Counted from the first letter of the stretch, positions 8,299 to 16,106 are shown. The stretch: 16,610 nucleotides of DNA from Actinotalea sp. (GCA_014360395.1 JACIXM010000506.1:1-16610); one strand, 5' to 3'. Translations and numbers: made by a program. The notes: generated by a model not told the origin, from the sequence alone.

Positions 8299-8314
8299 CC
8301 CGGTCGGGCGTCAG
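8294..8314. terminator. Bidirectional hairpin between convergent genes
   Basis: CTGAC (8294-8298) pairs with GTCAG (8310-8314), and CCC (8299-8301) with GGG (8306-8308), leaving a 4-base loop and one bulged base. The stem includes the stop codon of the small gene (8296-8298) and of the opposing lipase maturation factor gene (8311-8313). The two genes are only 12 bases apart. Confidence 0.4.
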
Positions 8315-9768
8315 CCGGCCTGCGCCAGCGAGCGGAGGTCCTGCGCGTCCACCAGCAGCCCGAGGTCCGCGCGCACCCAGCGCACGCCGTCGCGCCGTCG
8401 TTCGGCGGGCGTCGCGAAGCGGTAGCGGTACGTCCGCGCGCGTACCCAGCGCGGCGGGGCGCCGTCGAACGGGTCGTGGGCGAGCAGGCGCAGCGTCGCG
8501 CGGTCGGCCTCGAGGAGGCGGCGCAGGAACGGCACGAACCAGCGCAGCTGCGCGGCCGAGCCGAGGCCGAGGAACCACATCATCCAGTCCAGCCGCAGGT
8601 GGTACGGGGCGTACTGGCGCGGCAGGCGCCGCACGTCCCCGGGCTTGCCCCGGAACCCGTACTCGACCCAGCGGGCGTCGTCGGGGTCGGCGTCGAGCGT
8701 TCCCTCGACGACCACCTCGGTGCGCCGGCGGGTGACGCTGCCGAACGCGCCGTAGGCGTTGACCAGCCGCAGCGGGTCGAACGACGCGTTCATGAGCTGA
8801 CGGCGGGACACGAGGTTGATCAGCGGCCGCCGGCTCAGCCAGACGAGGAGCGCCGAGACGGCCAGTACGACGACGACGAACCACACCGGCGCCGGCCCGG
8901 CGGCGGCCCCGTCGACCGTGAGCCCGAGCGGCCGGAGCAGCCACGCCCAGGCGTCGTCGGTCACCGCGGAGAGGGCGAGGACGATCGTCAGCCAGTTGAG
9001 CCAGGCGAAGTTCCCCGAGAGCACGAGCCACAGCTGCGTCACGACGACGACGCCCGCCGCGGCGCTGGCGACCGGGCCGGGGATCAGCAGCAGGAACGGC
9101 ACGACGAGCTGCGTGACGTGGTTCGCTGCGACCTCGACCCGGTGCAGCGGGCGGGGGAGCAGGTGGAACAGCCGGCTGAGCGGCCCGGGCATCGGCTGGG
9201 TCTCGTGGTGGTAGTCCAGCGCGGTGAGATCCCGCCAGGCGCGGTCGCCGCGCCACTTGATGAGGCCGGCGCCGAGCTCCACGCGCACGACCAGCCACCA
9301 GAACAGGACGATGACGGTGATCGGCGGGTCCGTCCGGGCCGAGCCGAGGAACGCGGCGAGGAACCCGGCCTCCAGCAGCAGCGACTCCCACCCGAAGCCG
9401 TAGAACACCTGCCCGACGTTGACCACCGACAGGTACAGCGCCCAGAGCGTCAGGAAGGCGAGCATCGGCACCCAGGGCGGTCCCTGCTGGGGCAGGCCGA
9501 CCACCAGCAGCACCCCGACCACCACCCCGACGACGGCGACCGCGGTCACCAGGGCGTCCGAGTACCGCCAGTGGAACAGGCTCGGCGCGGACCGGAACGG
9601 CACCCGCGCGACGAACGCGGGCACGGGCAGGAGCCCGCGTTCGCCCAGGAGCGGCCGGAACTGGTGCAGGACCGCCACGAAGGCGATGACGAAGATCGCC
9701 GCGATCCCGCGCTGCAGGACGGTGCGGGCCACGGTGTAGGCCTCGGCGTCGAACCACTCCACGAGCAC
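8311..9768 (-). CDS. Lipase maturation factor family membrane protein
   Basis: This 485-residue multi-pass membrane protein belongs to the LMF1/LMF2 family. In vertebrates LMF1 assists folding of lipoprotein lipase in the ER; bacterial members are of unknown role. The first about 330 residues carry roughly eight hydrophobic helices. Family signatures are YGFGWESLLLEAGFLAAF, the loop GLIKWRGDRAWRDLTALDYH followed by HETQPMPGPLS, NFAWLNWLTIVLA, NASFDPLRLVNAYGAFGSV (start of the soluble C-terminal domain), then WVEYGFRGKPGD and YHLRLDWMMWFL. The C-terminal domain of about 150 residues is complete. The start is the GTG at 9768, preceded by a G-rich stretch. No lipase gene lies nearby. The DNA ligase gene is 55 bases upstream on the same strand, so co-transcription is possible. 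Confidence 0.93.
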   Translation of the reverse strand: MLVEWFDAEAYTVARTVLQRGIAAIFVIAFVAVLHQFRPLLGERGLLPVPAFVARVPFRSAPSLFHWRYSDALVTAVAVVGVVVGVLLVVGLPQQGPPWVPMLAFLTLWALYLSVVNVGQVFYGFGWESLLLEAGFLAAFLGSARTDPPITVIVLFWWLVVRVELGAGLIKWRGDRAWRDLTALDYHHETQPMPGPLSRLFHLLPRPLHRVEVAANHVTQLVVPFLLLIPGPVASAAAGVVVVTQLWLVLSGNFAWLNWLTIVLALSAVTDDAWAWLLRPLGLTVDGAAAGPAPVWFVVVVLAVSALLVWLSRRPLINLVSRRQLMNASFDPLRLVNAYGAFGSVTRRRTEVVVEGTLDADPDDARWVEYGFRGKPGDVRRLPRQYAPYHLRLDWMMWFLGLGSAAQLRWFVPFLRRLLEADRATLRLLAHDPFDGAPPRWVRARTYRYRFATPAERRRDGVRWVRADLGLLVDAQDLRSLAQAG

Positions 9769-9823
9769 CGCCCCCGCTCACCCCCAGCATGCTCGCCAGC
9801 GGCGGGTCGCGCGCCCGGGTCGG

Positions 9824-11356
9824 TCAGCTCGCGGCGAGGGCGCGGACGGCGTCGATGGTGTCCGCCTCGGCGGCGGGCTTGTCGTCGCGGTAACGCAGCA
9901 CGCGGGCGAACCGGAGGGCCAGCCCGCCGGGGTAGCGGGTCGACCGCTGCAGGCCGTCGAACGCGATCTCGACGACCTGCTCGGGCCGCAGCCGAACGGT
10001 CCAGCCGTCGTCGTCGACCGCGAGCTCGCGGAAGCGCTCGGTCTGCCAGGCGAGCATCTCGTCCGTCATGCCCTTGAACGTCTTGCCGAGCATGACGAAA
10101 CCCCCGGACTCGTCGCGCGCACCCAGATGGATGTTCGAGAGCAACCCGGCACGCCGCCCCGACCCGCGCTCGACGGCGAGCACCACGAGGTCCAGGGTGT
10201 GCCGCGGCTTCACCTTGACCCACGCGCTGCCGCGCCGCCCGGCCTCGTACGGCGCCGTCGCGTCCTTGACGACGACGCCCTCCTGCCCGGCCGCCACCCA
10301 GCGCGTGAACGCCTCGTGGGCCTGCTCGGCATCGCCGGTCACGACCCGCTCGACCGCGTACGGTCCGACGACGGCGTCGAGCCGCGCCAGGCGCTCGGCC
10401 AGCGGCGCGTCGAGGAGGTCGTCGCCGTCGAGGTGCAGCACGTCGAAGAAGAACGGTCGTAGCGCGGTCGCGCCCGCGAGCTCGGCGTCCCGGGTGGCGC
10501 TGCGGGCCGACGTCTCCTGGAACGGGCGGGGCCGGCCGTCGGCGTCGAGCGCGAGGGCTTCCCCGTCCAGGACGACGGCACGCACGGGCAAGCCGCGCAC
10601 CACCTCGACGATCTCCGGCACGCGCCCCGTGATGTCGTCGAGGCTGCGCGTGTACACGCCGACGTCGTCACCGTCGCGGTGCACCTGGATCCGGATCCCG
10701 TCGCGCTTGGCGTCGACGACGACGTCGCGGCCGGCGAACCCGTCGACCGCCGCGGCGACGTCGGGCGCGGACGCCGCGAGCATCGGCCGGACCGGCCGGC
10801 CGACGGTGAGGCCGAACGCCTCGAGCGCGGCCCGGGCGCCGTCGGCGTCGGGTGCCGTGAGCGCCGCCGTGGCGACGGGTTCGGTCGCGCCCGCCAGCAT
10901 GGCCGCGCGGCGCACGACGTCCGCGGGCACGCCGGTGGCCTCGGCGACCGCGTCGAGCAGCAGGGCGTCGAGCGCGCCCTGGCGCAGCTCGCCGGTGACC
11001 AGGCCGCGCAGGAGACGCTGCTCGTCGGCGGTCGCGGCCGCGAAGAGGTCGTGGGCGAGCCCCGCCCGCGCGGTCGAGGAGCCCGGGCCGCTCAGCCCGG
11101 CCATCCCCTCGAACGTCGCGTCGACCTCGAGCACCTCGAGCGTCGGCTCCGCTGCGGGCTCCGGCAGGCCCGTCAGCGAGCGCCAGCCGAGCCCGGTGCG
11201 CCGCTGCCGCAGCTCGCCGGCGAGGTACCGGGCGACGACCGGGACGTCGTCGTCGGGCGTGCGGCGAAGCAGCTCCACCAGGGCGGCGCGCTTGGCCAGA
11301 CGGGAGCGGGTCGCCGCGACGGCGGCGGAGGTGGCGGCGACGTCGGCGAGCAGCAC
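9824..11356 (-). CDS. ligB: ATP-dependent DNA ligase (LigB-like)
   Basis: This 510-residue enzyme seals nicks in duplex DNA through a lysine-AMP intermediate. The layout is an N-terminal helical DNA-binding domain (about 1-200), adenylation domain (about 205-400) and OB-fold domain (to the end). Motif I is AKRDGIRIQVHRDG with the adenylated lysine at K217; the usual second residue is Leu, here Arg, but KxDG is kept. Motif III (VVLDGEALALD), motif IV (EGVVVKD) and motif V (WVKVKPRHTLDLVVLAVE) follow. The C-terminal part has RPEQVVEIAFDGLQRSTRYP. Length and domain order match mycobacterial LigB (about 507), and it has no Ku, polymerase or nuclease fusion, so it is not a LigD. The GTG at 11356 (VLLADVAATSAA) is chosen because LigB proteins start at this point; a longer open frame upstream adds only Arg/Pro-rich sequence. 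Confidence 0.95.
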   Translation of the reverse strand: MLLADVAATSAAVAATRSRLAKRAALVELLRRTPDDDVPVVARYLAGELRQRRTGLGWRSLTGLPEPAAEPTLEVLEVDATFEGMAGLSGPGSSTARAGLAHDLFAAATADEQRLLRGLVTGELRQGALDALLLDAVAEATGVPADVVRRAAMLAGATEPVATAALTAPDADGARAALEAFGLTVGRPVRPMLAASAPDVAAAVDGFAGRDVVVDAKRDGIRIQVHRDGDDVGVYTRSLDDITGRVPEIVEVVRGLPVRAVVLDGEALALDADGRPRPFQETSARSATRDAELAGATALRPFFFDVLHLDGDDLLDAPLAERLARLDAVVGPYAVERVVTGDAEQAHEAFTRWVAAGQEGVVVKDATAPYEAGRRGSAWVKVKPRHTLDLVVLAVERGSGRRAGLLSNIHLGARDESGGFVMLGKTFKGMTDEMLAWQTERFRELAVDDDGWTVRLRPEQVVEIAFDGLQRSTRYPGGLALRFARVLRYRDDKPAAEADTIDAVRALAAS

Positions 11357-11531
11357 GAGGTCATCATCACGCGCACCGCCCGCGAACGCGCTGCGATGCG
11401 CGGGCAGTGCCGACGGCGGCTCGAGGAGCGCGGAGACCGCACCGTGCCTGGCGCGGGTGATCTTCCGCGGTGGTCCGGGGCGGGCCCGGGGACACGGTCC
11501 GAGGTCCCGCCGGTCCGGGAGCGTGGGCACC

Positions 11532-11568
11532 TAGCGTGGGGGCACAGGGGCACGACGGAGTGCGAGGA
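11532..11568 (+). promoter_or_regulatory. -10 box and ribosome binding site of the SDR gene
   Basis: TAGCGT at 11532-11537 is a good -10 box; GAGGAG at 11563-11568 is a ribosome binding site 6 bases before the ATG at 11575. The intervening UTR is about 30 bases. The same CCTAGCGTGG core appears before the four-helix membrane protein. No convincing -35 box is seen in the 218-base region shared with the divergent ligase gene, which otherwise holds nothing I can name. Confidence 0.5.
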
Positions 11569-11574
11569 GCGGAC

Positions 11575-12378
11575 ATGCAGATCAGCGGCAAGGTCTTCGT
11601 GGTCACCGGCGGCGGGAACGGCATCGGGCGCGAGGTCGTCCTGGCACTGCTCGGGCGCGGCGCGCGGGTCGCCACGTTCGACATCAGCGAGGACGGTCTG
11701 GCCGAGACGGGACGCCTCGCCGACGCGGGGGACCGCCTCACCACGCACCGGGTCGACATCACCGACCGCGCTGCCGTGGAGGCGTTCCGCGACGCCGCGG
11801 TCGCCGCGCACGGCCACGTCGACGGCCTCCTGAACGTCGCCGGGATCATCCAGCGCTTCGTGCGGATCAACGACCTGTCGCACGAGGAGATCGCGCGCGT
11901 CATGGACGTGAACTTCTGGGGCGTGGTCACCACGACGAAGGCGTTCCTGCCGCACCTGCTGGAGCGACCGTCCGCCGCGGTCGTCAACGTGGCGAGCATG
12001 GGTGCGCTCGCCCCGGTGCCGGGCCAGGCCGCGTACGGGGCGAGCAAGGCCGCGGTCAAGCTCTTCACCGAGGCCCTGTACGCGGAGCTGCGCGGCTCGT
12101 CCGTCGCGGTCACGGTCGTGTTCCCGGGCGGCGTGGCCACGAACATCGCGCACAACTCCGGCGCGACCGTTCCCGGGCACGTGGCGTCCTCACAGAGCGC
12201 CCGCATGACGACGACGGCGCCCGCGGACGCTGCCGCGCAGATCATCGGCGGCATGGAGAAGGGCGCCTACCGCGTGACGATCGGCAAGGACGCCCAGGGT
12301 CTGGACCGGCTCTCCCGCATCGCGCCCCGCCGGGCCACGGAGATGATCGCCGACAAGATGAAGGCCCTGCTGAGCTGA
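11575..12378 (+). CDS. SDR family NAD(P)-dependent oxidoreductase
   Basis: This 267-residue classical short-chain dehydrogenase/reductase has a Rossmann fold. The cofactor-binding motif TGGGNGIG is at residues 11-18. An Asp ends strand two (D36 in ATFDIS), which favours NAD(H) over NADP(H). NVAG at 87-90 stabilises the sheet, and the catalytic set is N113, S141, and Y154-x-x-x-K158 (AYGASK). The C-terminal part (RMTTTAPADAAAQIIGGME, then a basic Lys/Arg helix) resembles SDRs often found beside monooxygenases. The substrate cannot be deduced. The start at 11575 is supported by a ribosome binding site. It is preceded by a promoter-like box and followed by a long hairpin, so it is probably a single-gene unit. 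Confidence 0.94.
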   Translation: MQISGKVFVVTGGGNGIGREVVLALLGRGARVATFDISEDGLAETGRLADAGDRLTTHRVDITDRAAVEAFRDAAVAAHGHVDGLLNVAGIIQRFVRINDLSHEEIARVMDVNFWGVVTTTKAFLPHLLERPSAAVVNVASMGALAPVPGQAAYGASKAAVKLFTEALYAELRGSSVAVTVVFPGGVATNIAHNSGATVPGHVASSQSARMTTTAPADAAAQIIGGMEKGAYRVTIGKDAQGLDRLSRIAPRRATEMIADKMKALLS

Positions 12379-12383
12379 CGGGC

Positions 12384-12423
12384 ACGGAGGTCGTCGCCGT
12401 ACACCGGCGGGCATGACCTCCGT
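12384..12423 (+). terminator. Long hairpin after the SDR gene
   Basis: ACGGAGGTC (12384-12392) pairs perfectly with GACCTCCGT (12415-12423). An inner stem CGCCG (12395-12399)/CGGCG (12405-12409) encloses a 5-base loop. It begins 6 bases after the SDR stop. It has no T-run, and a regulatory role for the downstream promoter cannot be excluded. Confidence 0.5.
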
Positions 12424-12448
12424 CCCTTCCCGTCGCGCGGAGGGCTCC

Positions 12449-12478
12449 TAGCGTGGAGACGTCCCTCGCACCGAGGAG
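12449..12478 (+). promoter_or_regulatory. -10 box and ribosome binding site of the membrane protein/ATPase operon
   Basis: TAGCGT at 12449-12454 is a -10 box, followed by a near-palindrome GAGACGTCCC (12456-12465) at or just after the expected transcription start. GAGGAG at 12473-12478 is 8 bases before the ATG at 12487. The palindrome could be an operator but has one mismatch and no assigned regulator. Confidence 0.45.
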
Positions 12479-12486
12479 TGGTGGCC

Positions 12487-12975
12487 ATGTCCACGTCCGC
12501 CGACGCCACCCGCAGCGCCGCACCCGACCGCGCGCCGGCCCTCCCGCAGCACGGCCGGAGCCCGGGGTCCGCGGCCCGGCGGGCCGGCCACGTGCTGGGG
12601 GCGCTCGTGAATGTCGCCCTGCTCCTCGCGGTCACCGTCCTGCCCGGATGGGACGTGGTGCCGTTCCTGACCCCGGCGTTCGACCAGGTGGTCGGGCTGC
12701 TCGTGGTGTCCCTCGCCGTCAGCGCCGCGGCGGAGCTGACCTACGCCGTCATCGACCGACCCGCCGTCAAGGCGATCGGCGACCTCGTGACGCTCGCGCT
12801 CTCGCTGCTCGTCACGGTCCGCCTCCTCCAGGTGTTCCCCTTCGCCTTCGGGGACTCCGCGGTCCCGTGGGCGACGATCGCCCGGGTGCTGCTCGTGCTC
12901 GCCGTCGTCGGCACGGTTGTCGGGATGGTGGCCGCCCTCGTCACCCTCGTCCGGGCGGGGAGCAGCCGACCCTGA
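12487..12975 (+). CDS. Four-helix membrane protein next to a P-type ATPase
   Basis: This 162-residue protein has a polar, Arg/Ala/Pro-rich cytoplasmic N-terminus of about 35 residues and then four hydrophobic segments: about 36-58 (VLGALVNVALLLAVTVLPGW), 68-93 (VVGLLVVSLAVSAAAELTY), 97-119 (IGDLVTLALSLLVTVRLLQ) and 129-155 (TIARVLLVLAVVGTVVGMV). It contains no recognised catalytic motif. It lies 12 bases before the cation ATPase and shares its promoter, so an accessory role for that pump is the natural inference, though not shown. The ATG at 12487 is chosen over in-frame GTGs at 12478 and 12481 because of the spacing from GAGGAG. Confidence 0.8.
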   Translation: MSTSADATRSAAPDRAPALPQHGRSPGSAARRAGHVLGALVNVALLLAVTVLPGWDVVPFLTPAFDQVVGLLVVSLAVSAAAELTYAVIDRPAVKAIGDLVTLALSLLVTVRLLQVFPFAFGDSAVPWATIARVLLVLAVVGTVVGMVAALVTLVRAGSSRP

Positions 12976-12987
12976 GAGGCGGCCGTC

Positions 12988-15576
12988 GTGACCGTCCCCG
13001 ACGCGCCACCGGCCACCGGCCTCTCCTCGGCCGAGGCCGCCCGTCGGCTCGCCCACGACGGGCCGAACCGCATCCCCCCACCGCGCCTGCCGTCCGCCGC
13101 GCGCCGGCTGCTGGCCGAGCTCACCCACGCGTTCGCCGTCATGCTCTGGGTCGCCGCCGGCCTCGCCGTCCTCGCCGGCCTGCCCGAGCTCGGGATCGCC
13201 ATCGTCGCCGTCGTCCTGCTCAACGCCCTCTTCGCCTTCTGGCAGCGGGCGCGCGCCGACCGCGCGGCCGAGCGCCTCCAGGCGCTCCTGCCGACCCGGG
13301 TCCAGGTGCTGCGGGACGGGCGCCGGCGGATCGTGGAGGCCGACGACGTCGTCGTCGGCGACCTGCTCCTGCTCGAGGCGGGGGACCGGGTACCCGCGGA
13401 CGCCGTCGCCGTCGCCGCCCACCGCCTCCTGGTGGACACCTCGATGCTCACCGGGGAGAGCGAGACCTCCGCCGCGGGGCCGGGCGACACCCTCTTCGCC
13501 GGGACGTTCGTGGTCGAGGGCGACGGGCGGGCGACGGCGACGGCCACCGGCGCGGGCACCCGCCTCGCGGGCATCACGCGTCTGGCGACCGCGCCGCGCC
13601 GGGAGGAGACGCCCCTGACCCGCGAGCTGCGGCGGGTGGTGCACCTCATCGCCGCGGTCGCGCTGGGGGTCGGTGCCCTGTTCCTCGGGGTCTCGCTCCT
13701 GGTCGGCAACCCGGTCCAGAGCGCCGTCGTGTTCGCGATCGGGGTCACGGTGGCGCTCGTGCCCGAGGCGCTGCTGCCGACGGTCACCCTGTCGCTCGCG
13801 TGGGGCTCGGAGCAGATGGCGCGGCGCCAGGTGCTCGTGCGCAGCCTCGACGCGGTGGAGACGCTGGGGTCGACGACCTTCGTGTGCACGGACAAGACCG
13901 GGACCCTCACCCGCAACGAGATGACCGTCGTGGAGGTCTGGACGCCGGCGGGCACGGTCACCGTCGCGGAGCCCGGGTACGGTCCGACGGCCGACGTCGC
14001 CGCGACCTCCGCACCCGCGCGAGCGGCGGCCGCCGAGCTCGCGCTCGCGGCCGTCCGCTGCTCGACGGGGTACGCGCACGAGGTCGGCGGGGTCTGGCGT
14101 GCGCACGGGGACCCGATGGAGGCGGCGCTCGACGTCCTCGCGCGGCGCCTCGGCGTCGACACCGACGCGGACCGGCGCCGACGGCCCCCCACGGCCCGCT
14201 TCCCGTTCGACCCGCGGACCCGCCGGATGGCTGCCGTCGTGGACGGCGCCGCGGTCGTCAAGGGCGCGCCCGACGGCGTGCTGGGGCTGTGCACCGCGGC
14301 GCCGGCCGCGCTCGCCCGGGCCCGGCCCGCCGTCGAGGCGATGACGGCGCGGGGGCTCCGGGTCCTCGCCGTGGCCGCCGGCACCGGGATCGGTGCGCAC
14401 CCGTCCGTCGCCGAGGTCGAGGCAGGCCTGACGCTCCTGGGCGTGGTCGGGCTCGAGGACCCGCCGCGCGACGACGTCGCCGACGCGCTGCGGGCGTGCC
14501 GGCGGGCCGGGGTGCGCGTCGCCATGGTGACGGGCGACCACCCGGCGACGGCGCGCGCGATCGCCGACGAGGTGGGCCTGCGCCGCCGCGGCGACCCGGT
14601 GCTCACGGGGGCCGAGCTACCGGCGTCGGACCGGGTGCTGGCGGCCGTCCTGGACCACGACGGGCTGGTCGTCGCACGCGTCTCGCCCGAGGACAAGCTG
14701 CGGATCGCCGCCGCGCTGCGCTCCCGCGGTCACGTCGTGGCGATGACCGGCGACGGCGTCAACGACGCCCCGGCGCTGCACGAGGCGGACATCGGCGTGG
14801 CGATGGGCCGCTCGGGCACGGACGTGGCGCGGGAGGCCGCCGACCTCGTCCTGCTCGACGACGCGTTCTCCAGCATCGTGGCGGGCATCGAGCACGGCCG
14901 GGCGACGTTCGTCAACGTGCGCCGGTTCCTCACCTACCACCTCACGGACAACGTCGCCGAGCTCGCGCCGTTCGTGGTGTGGGCGCTGTCCGGCGGGCAG
15001 TTCCCCCTCGCGCTGGGGGTGCTGCAGATCCTCGTGCTGGACCTCGGGACCGACACGCTGTCGGCCACCGCGCTGGGCGGCGAGCCGCCCCACCGGCATG
15101 TGCTGGAGAGCCCGCCGGTGCGCGGCCACCTCCTGGACCGCGGTGTGCTGCGCCGGGCCTTCGGTCTGCTCGGTCCCGTCGTCGCGGTGCTCACGATGCT
15201 CGCTTTCGTGGTCTCCCTGCTCGCCGCCGGGTGGCAGCCGGGCGGGCCGCTGCCCGACGGCGACGCCCTCCGCGCGGCCTCCGGCGCCGCGTTCCTCACG
15301 GTCGTCCTGGCCCAGACCGCGAACGCGTTCGCGTGCCGCAGCTCGACGGTGCGGCCCGGTGCGCTGGGCTGGACGACGAACCGGCTGCTGCTGCCCGCCG
15401 CGGCCGCGGAGCTGGTCTTCTCGCTCGTGGTGCTGCTCGTGCCCCCGGTCGCGAGCGCCCTCGGCCAGGCGGCCCCGCCGGCAGTCGGGTGGGTCGTGGC
15501 CCTGCTCGCCGCGGGGGCCGTGCTCGGCGTCGACGCCGTCGACAAGGCCGCCCGCGCGCGTCGTCGTCCCGCCTGA
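12988..15576 (+). CDS. P2-type cation-transporting ATPase
   Basis: This 862-residue ATP-driven ion pump has all core domains. The actuator motif is TGES at 155-158, M4 has VPEALLP (P259, E260), the phosphorylation motif is CTDKTGTLTRNEM with aspartyl-phosphate D302, the nucleotide domain has KGAP (K425), and the hinge motif is MTGDGVNDAP (587-593). Ten membrane helices fit the pattern. There is no metal-binding N-terminal domain, so it is not a heavy-metal P1 pump. In M5 it has YHLTDNVAEL (N655, E658), and in M6 DLGTD (D685, D689), the same arrangement as Na,K-ATPase rather than the N-x-x-TD of SERCA; the residue before N655 is Asp instead of Ser. The ion could be Na+, K+, Ca2+ or H+. GTG 12988 has GAGAGG 8 bases upstream. 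Confidence 0.95.
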   Translation: MTVPDAPPATGLSSAEAARRLAHDGPNRIPPPRLPSAARRLLAELTHAFAVMLWVAAGLAVLAGLPELGIAIVAVVLLNALFAFWQRARADRAAERLQALLPTRVQVLRDGRRRIVEADDVVVGDLLLLEAGDRVPADAVAVAAHRLLVDTSMLTGESETSAAGPGDTLFAGTFVVEGDGRATATATGAGTRLAGITRLATAPRREETPLTRELRRVVHLIAAVALGVGALFLGVSLLVGNPVQSAVVFAIGVTVALVPEALLPTVTLSLAWGSEQMARRQVLVRSLDAVETLGSTTFVCTDKTGTLTRNEMTVVEVWTPAGTVTVAEPGYGPTADVAATSAPARAAAAELALAAVRCSTGYAHEVGGVWRAHGDPMEAALDVLARRLGVDTDADRRRRPPTARFPFDPRTRRMAAVVDGAAVVKGAPDGVLGLCTAAPAALARARPAVEAMTARGLRVLAVAAGTGIGAHPSVAEVEAGLTLLGVVGLEDPPRDDVADALRACRRAGVRVAMVTGDHPATARAIADEVGLRRRGDPVLTGAELPASDRVLAAVLDHDGLVVARVSPEDKLRIAAALRSRGHVVAMTGDGVNDAPALHEADIGVAMGRSGTDVAREAADLVLLDDAFSSIVAGIEHGRATFVNVRRFLTYHLTDNVAELAPFVVWALSGGQFPLALGVLQILVLDLGTDTLSATALGGEPPHRHVLESPPVRGHLLDRGVLRRAFGLLGPVVAVLTMLAFVVSLLAAGWQPGGPLPDGDALRAASGAAFLTVVLAQTANAFACRSSTVRPGALGWTTNRLLLPAAAAELVFSLVVLLVPPVASALGQAAPPAVGWVVALLAAGAVLGVDAVDKAARARRRPA

Positions 15577-15617
15577 CGGCCGCCCGCGCGCGGGTCGGGC
15601 AGGACCGGTCGGTTCAG
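15574..15617. terminator. Candidate bidirectional terminator between ATPase and EIIA genes
   Basis: The palindrome CCCGCGCGCGGG (15583-15594) lies between the two opposing stop codons (15574-15576 and 15614-15616), and the flanking CTGA/TCAG can pair at the base. The stem is short and no T-run is present, so this is weaker than the other two convergent hairpins. Confidence 0.3.
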
Positions 15618-16072
15618 ACCCAGTGGAGGAGTGCGGCGCCGCCGGCGACCTCCTCGCCGGGCGTCACCACAGCGGTCACCGCGCCGGGGGCGGCGTCCAG
15701 CGCCACGACGGGGCACCACGGGGACCGCCCGCCCGCCGTGACCTCGGCGGGGCGCCAGGAGACGACCGGGTCACCCTGGCGGATCCGCTGCTGCAGGGCG
15801 GCGTGCACGGTGAACCCGGCGCCGTGGAGCTGGACCGTGTCGATGCCCAGGTGGACCAGGACGCCCCGGCCGTCCTCGGTGACGACGACGAAGGCGTGCG
15901 GGTGCACCGTCGTGAGCAGCCCGGACACCGGGGCCGTCGCCGTGACCTCCTCGACGCCTCCCGGGTCGACGGCCAGCCCGGGCCCGACCATCGCCTCGGC
16001 GAAGACCGGGTCCGGGACGTCGGTGAGCGGCCGGACGATGCCGGCGAGCGGGGCGTGGACCGTCGTCGTCAT
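15614..16072 (-). CDS. Stand-alone PTS glucose-type EIIA protein
   Basis: This 152-residue single-domain protein of the IIA(Glc) (Crr-like) family accepts phosphate from HPr and passes it to an EIIB domain in sugar uptake. The family motifs are VHAPLAGIVRPLTDVPDPVF at the N-terminus, ATAPVSGLLTTVHPHAF with a conserved His at residue 59, and VLVHLGIDTVQL with the phospho-accepting His at residue 74; the 15-residue spacing equals that of the E. coli pair H75/H90. F25-A-E-A-M-V-G-P-G is the usual mid-domain signature. No EIIBC, HPr or EI gene is in the window, so it must act with partners encoded elsewhere. ATG 16072 has GAGGAGG 4-5 bases upstream. It is transcribed away from the amylosucrase gene. 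Confidence 0.95.
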   Translation of the reverse strand: MTTTVHAPLAGIVRPLTDVPDPVFAEAMVGPGLAVDPGGVEEVTATAPVSGLLTTVHPHAFVVVTEDGRGVLVHLGIDTVQLHGAGFTVHAALQQRIRQGDPVVSWRPAEVTAGGRSPWCPVVALDAAPGAVTAVVTPGEEVAGGAALLHWV

Positions 16073-16106
16073 GGGGCCTCCTCGCAGGCGGCGGGCGGCG
16101 GTGCCC

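Noticed and set aside
7835..9790. A 651-codon minus-strand frame overlapping the lipase maturation factor gene.
   Set aside because: It is the alternate frame of that gene; the 485-residue product in the other frame carries all the family motifs.
8476..10077. A 533-codon plus-strand frame rich in Glu, Gln, Arg and His.
   Set aside because: It is antisense to the lipase maturation factor and ligase genes; its repeated charged composition comes from reading the complement of hydrophobic codons.
11357..11530. An in-frame N-terminal extension of the ligase by 58 residues.
   Set aside because: The added residues are Arg/Pro/Gly-rich, and the LigB family begins at VLLADVAATS; the shorter form gives the expected length.
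10068..11534. A 488-codon plus-strand Ser/Arg/Thr-rich frame opposite the DNA ligase.
   Set aside because: It has no motif and is antisense to a full-length ligase with intact motifs I to V.
12448..14541. A 697-codon open frame on the minus strand opposite the membrane protein and ATPase.
   Set aside because: Composition is Arg/Gly/Asp/His-rich with no recognisable motif, and it is antisense to a P-type ATPase with every catalytic motif in place.
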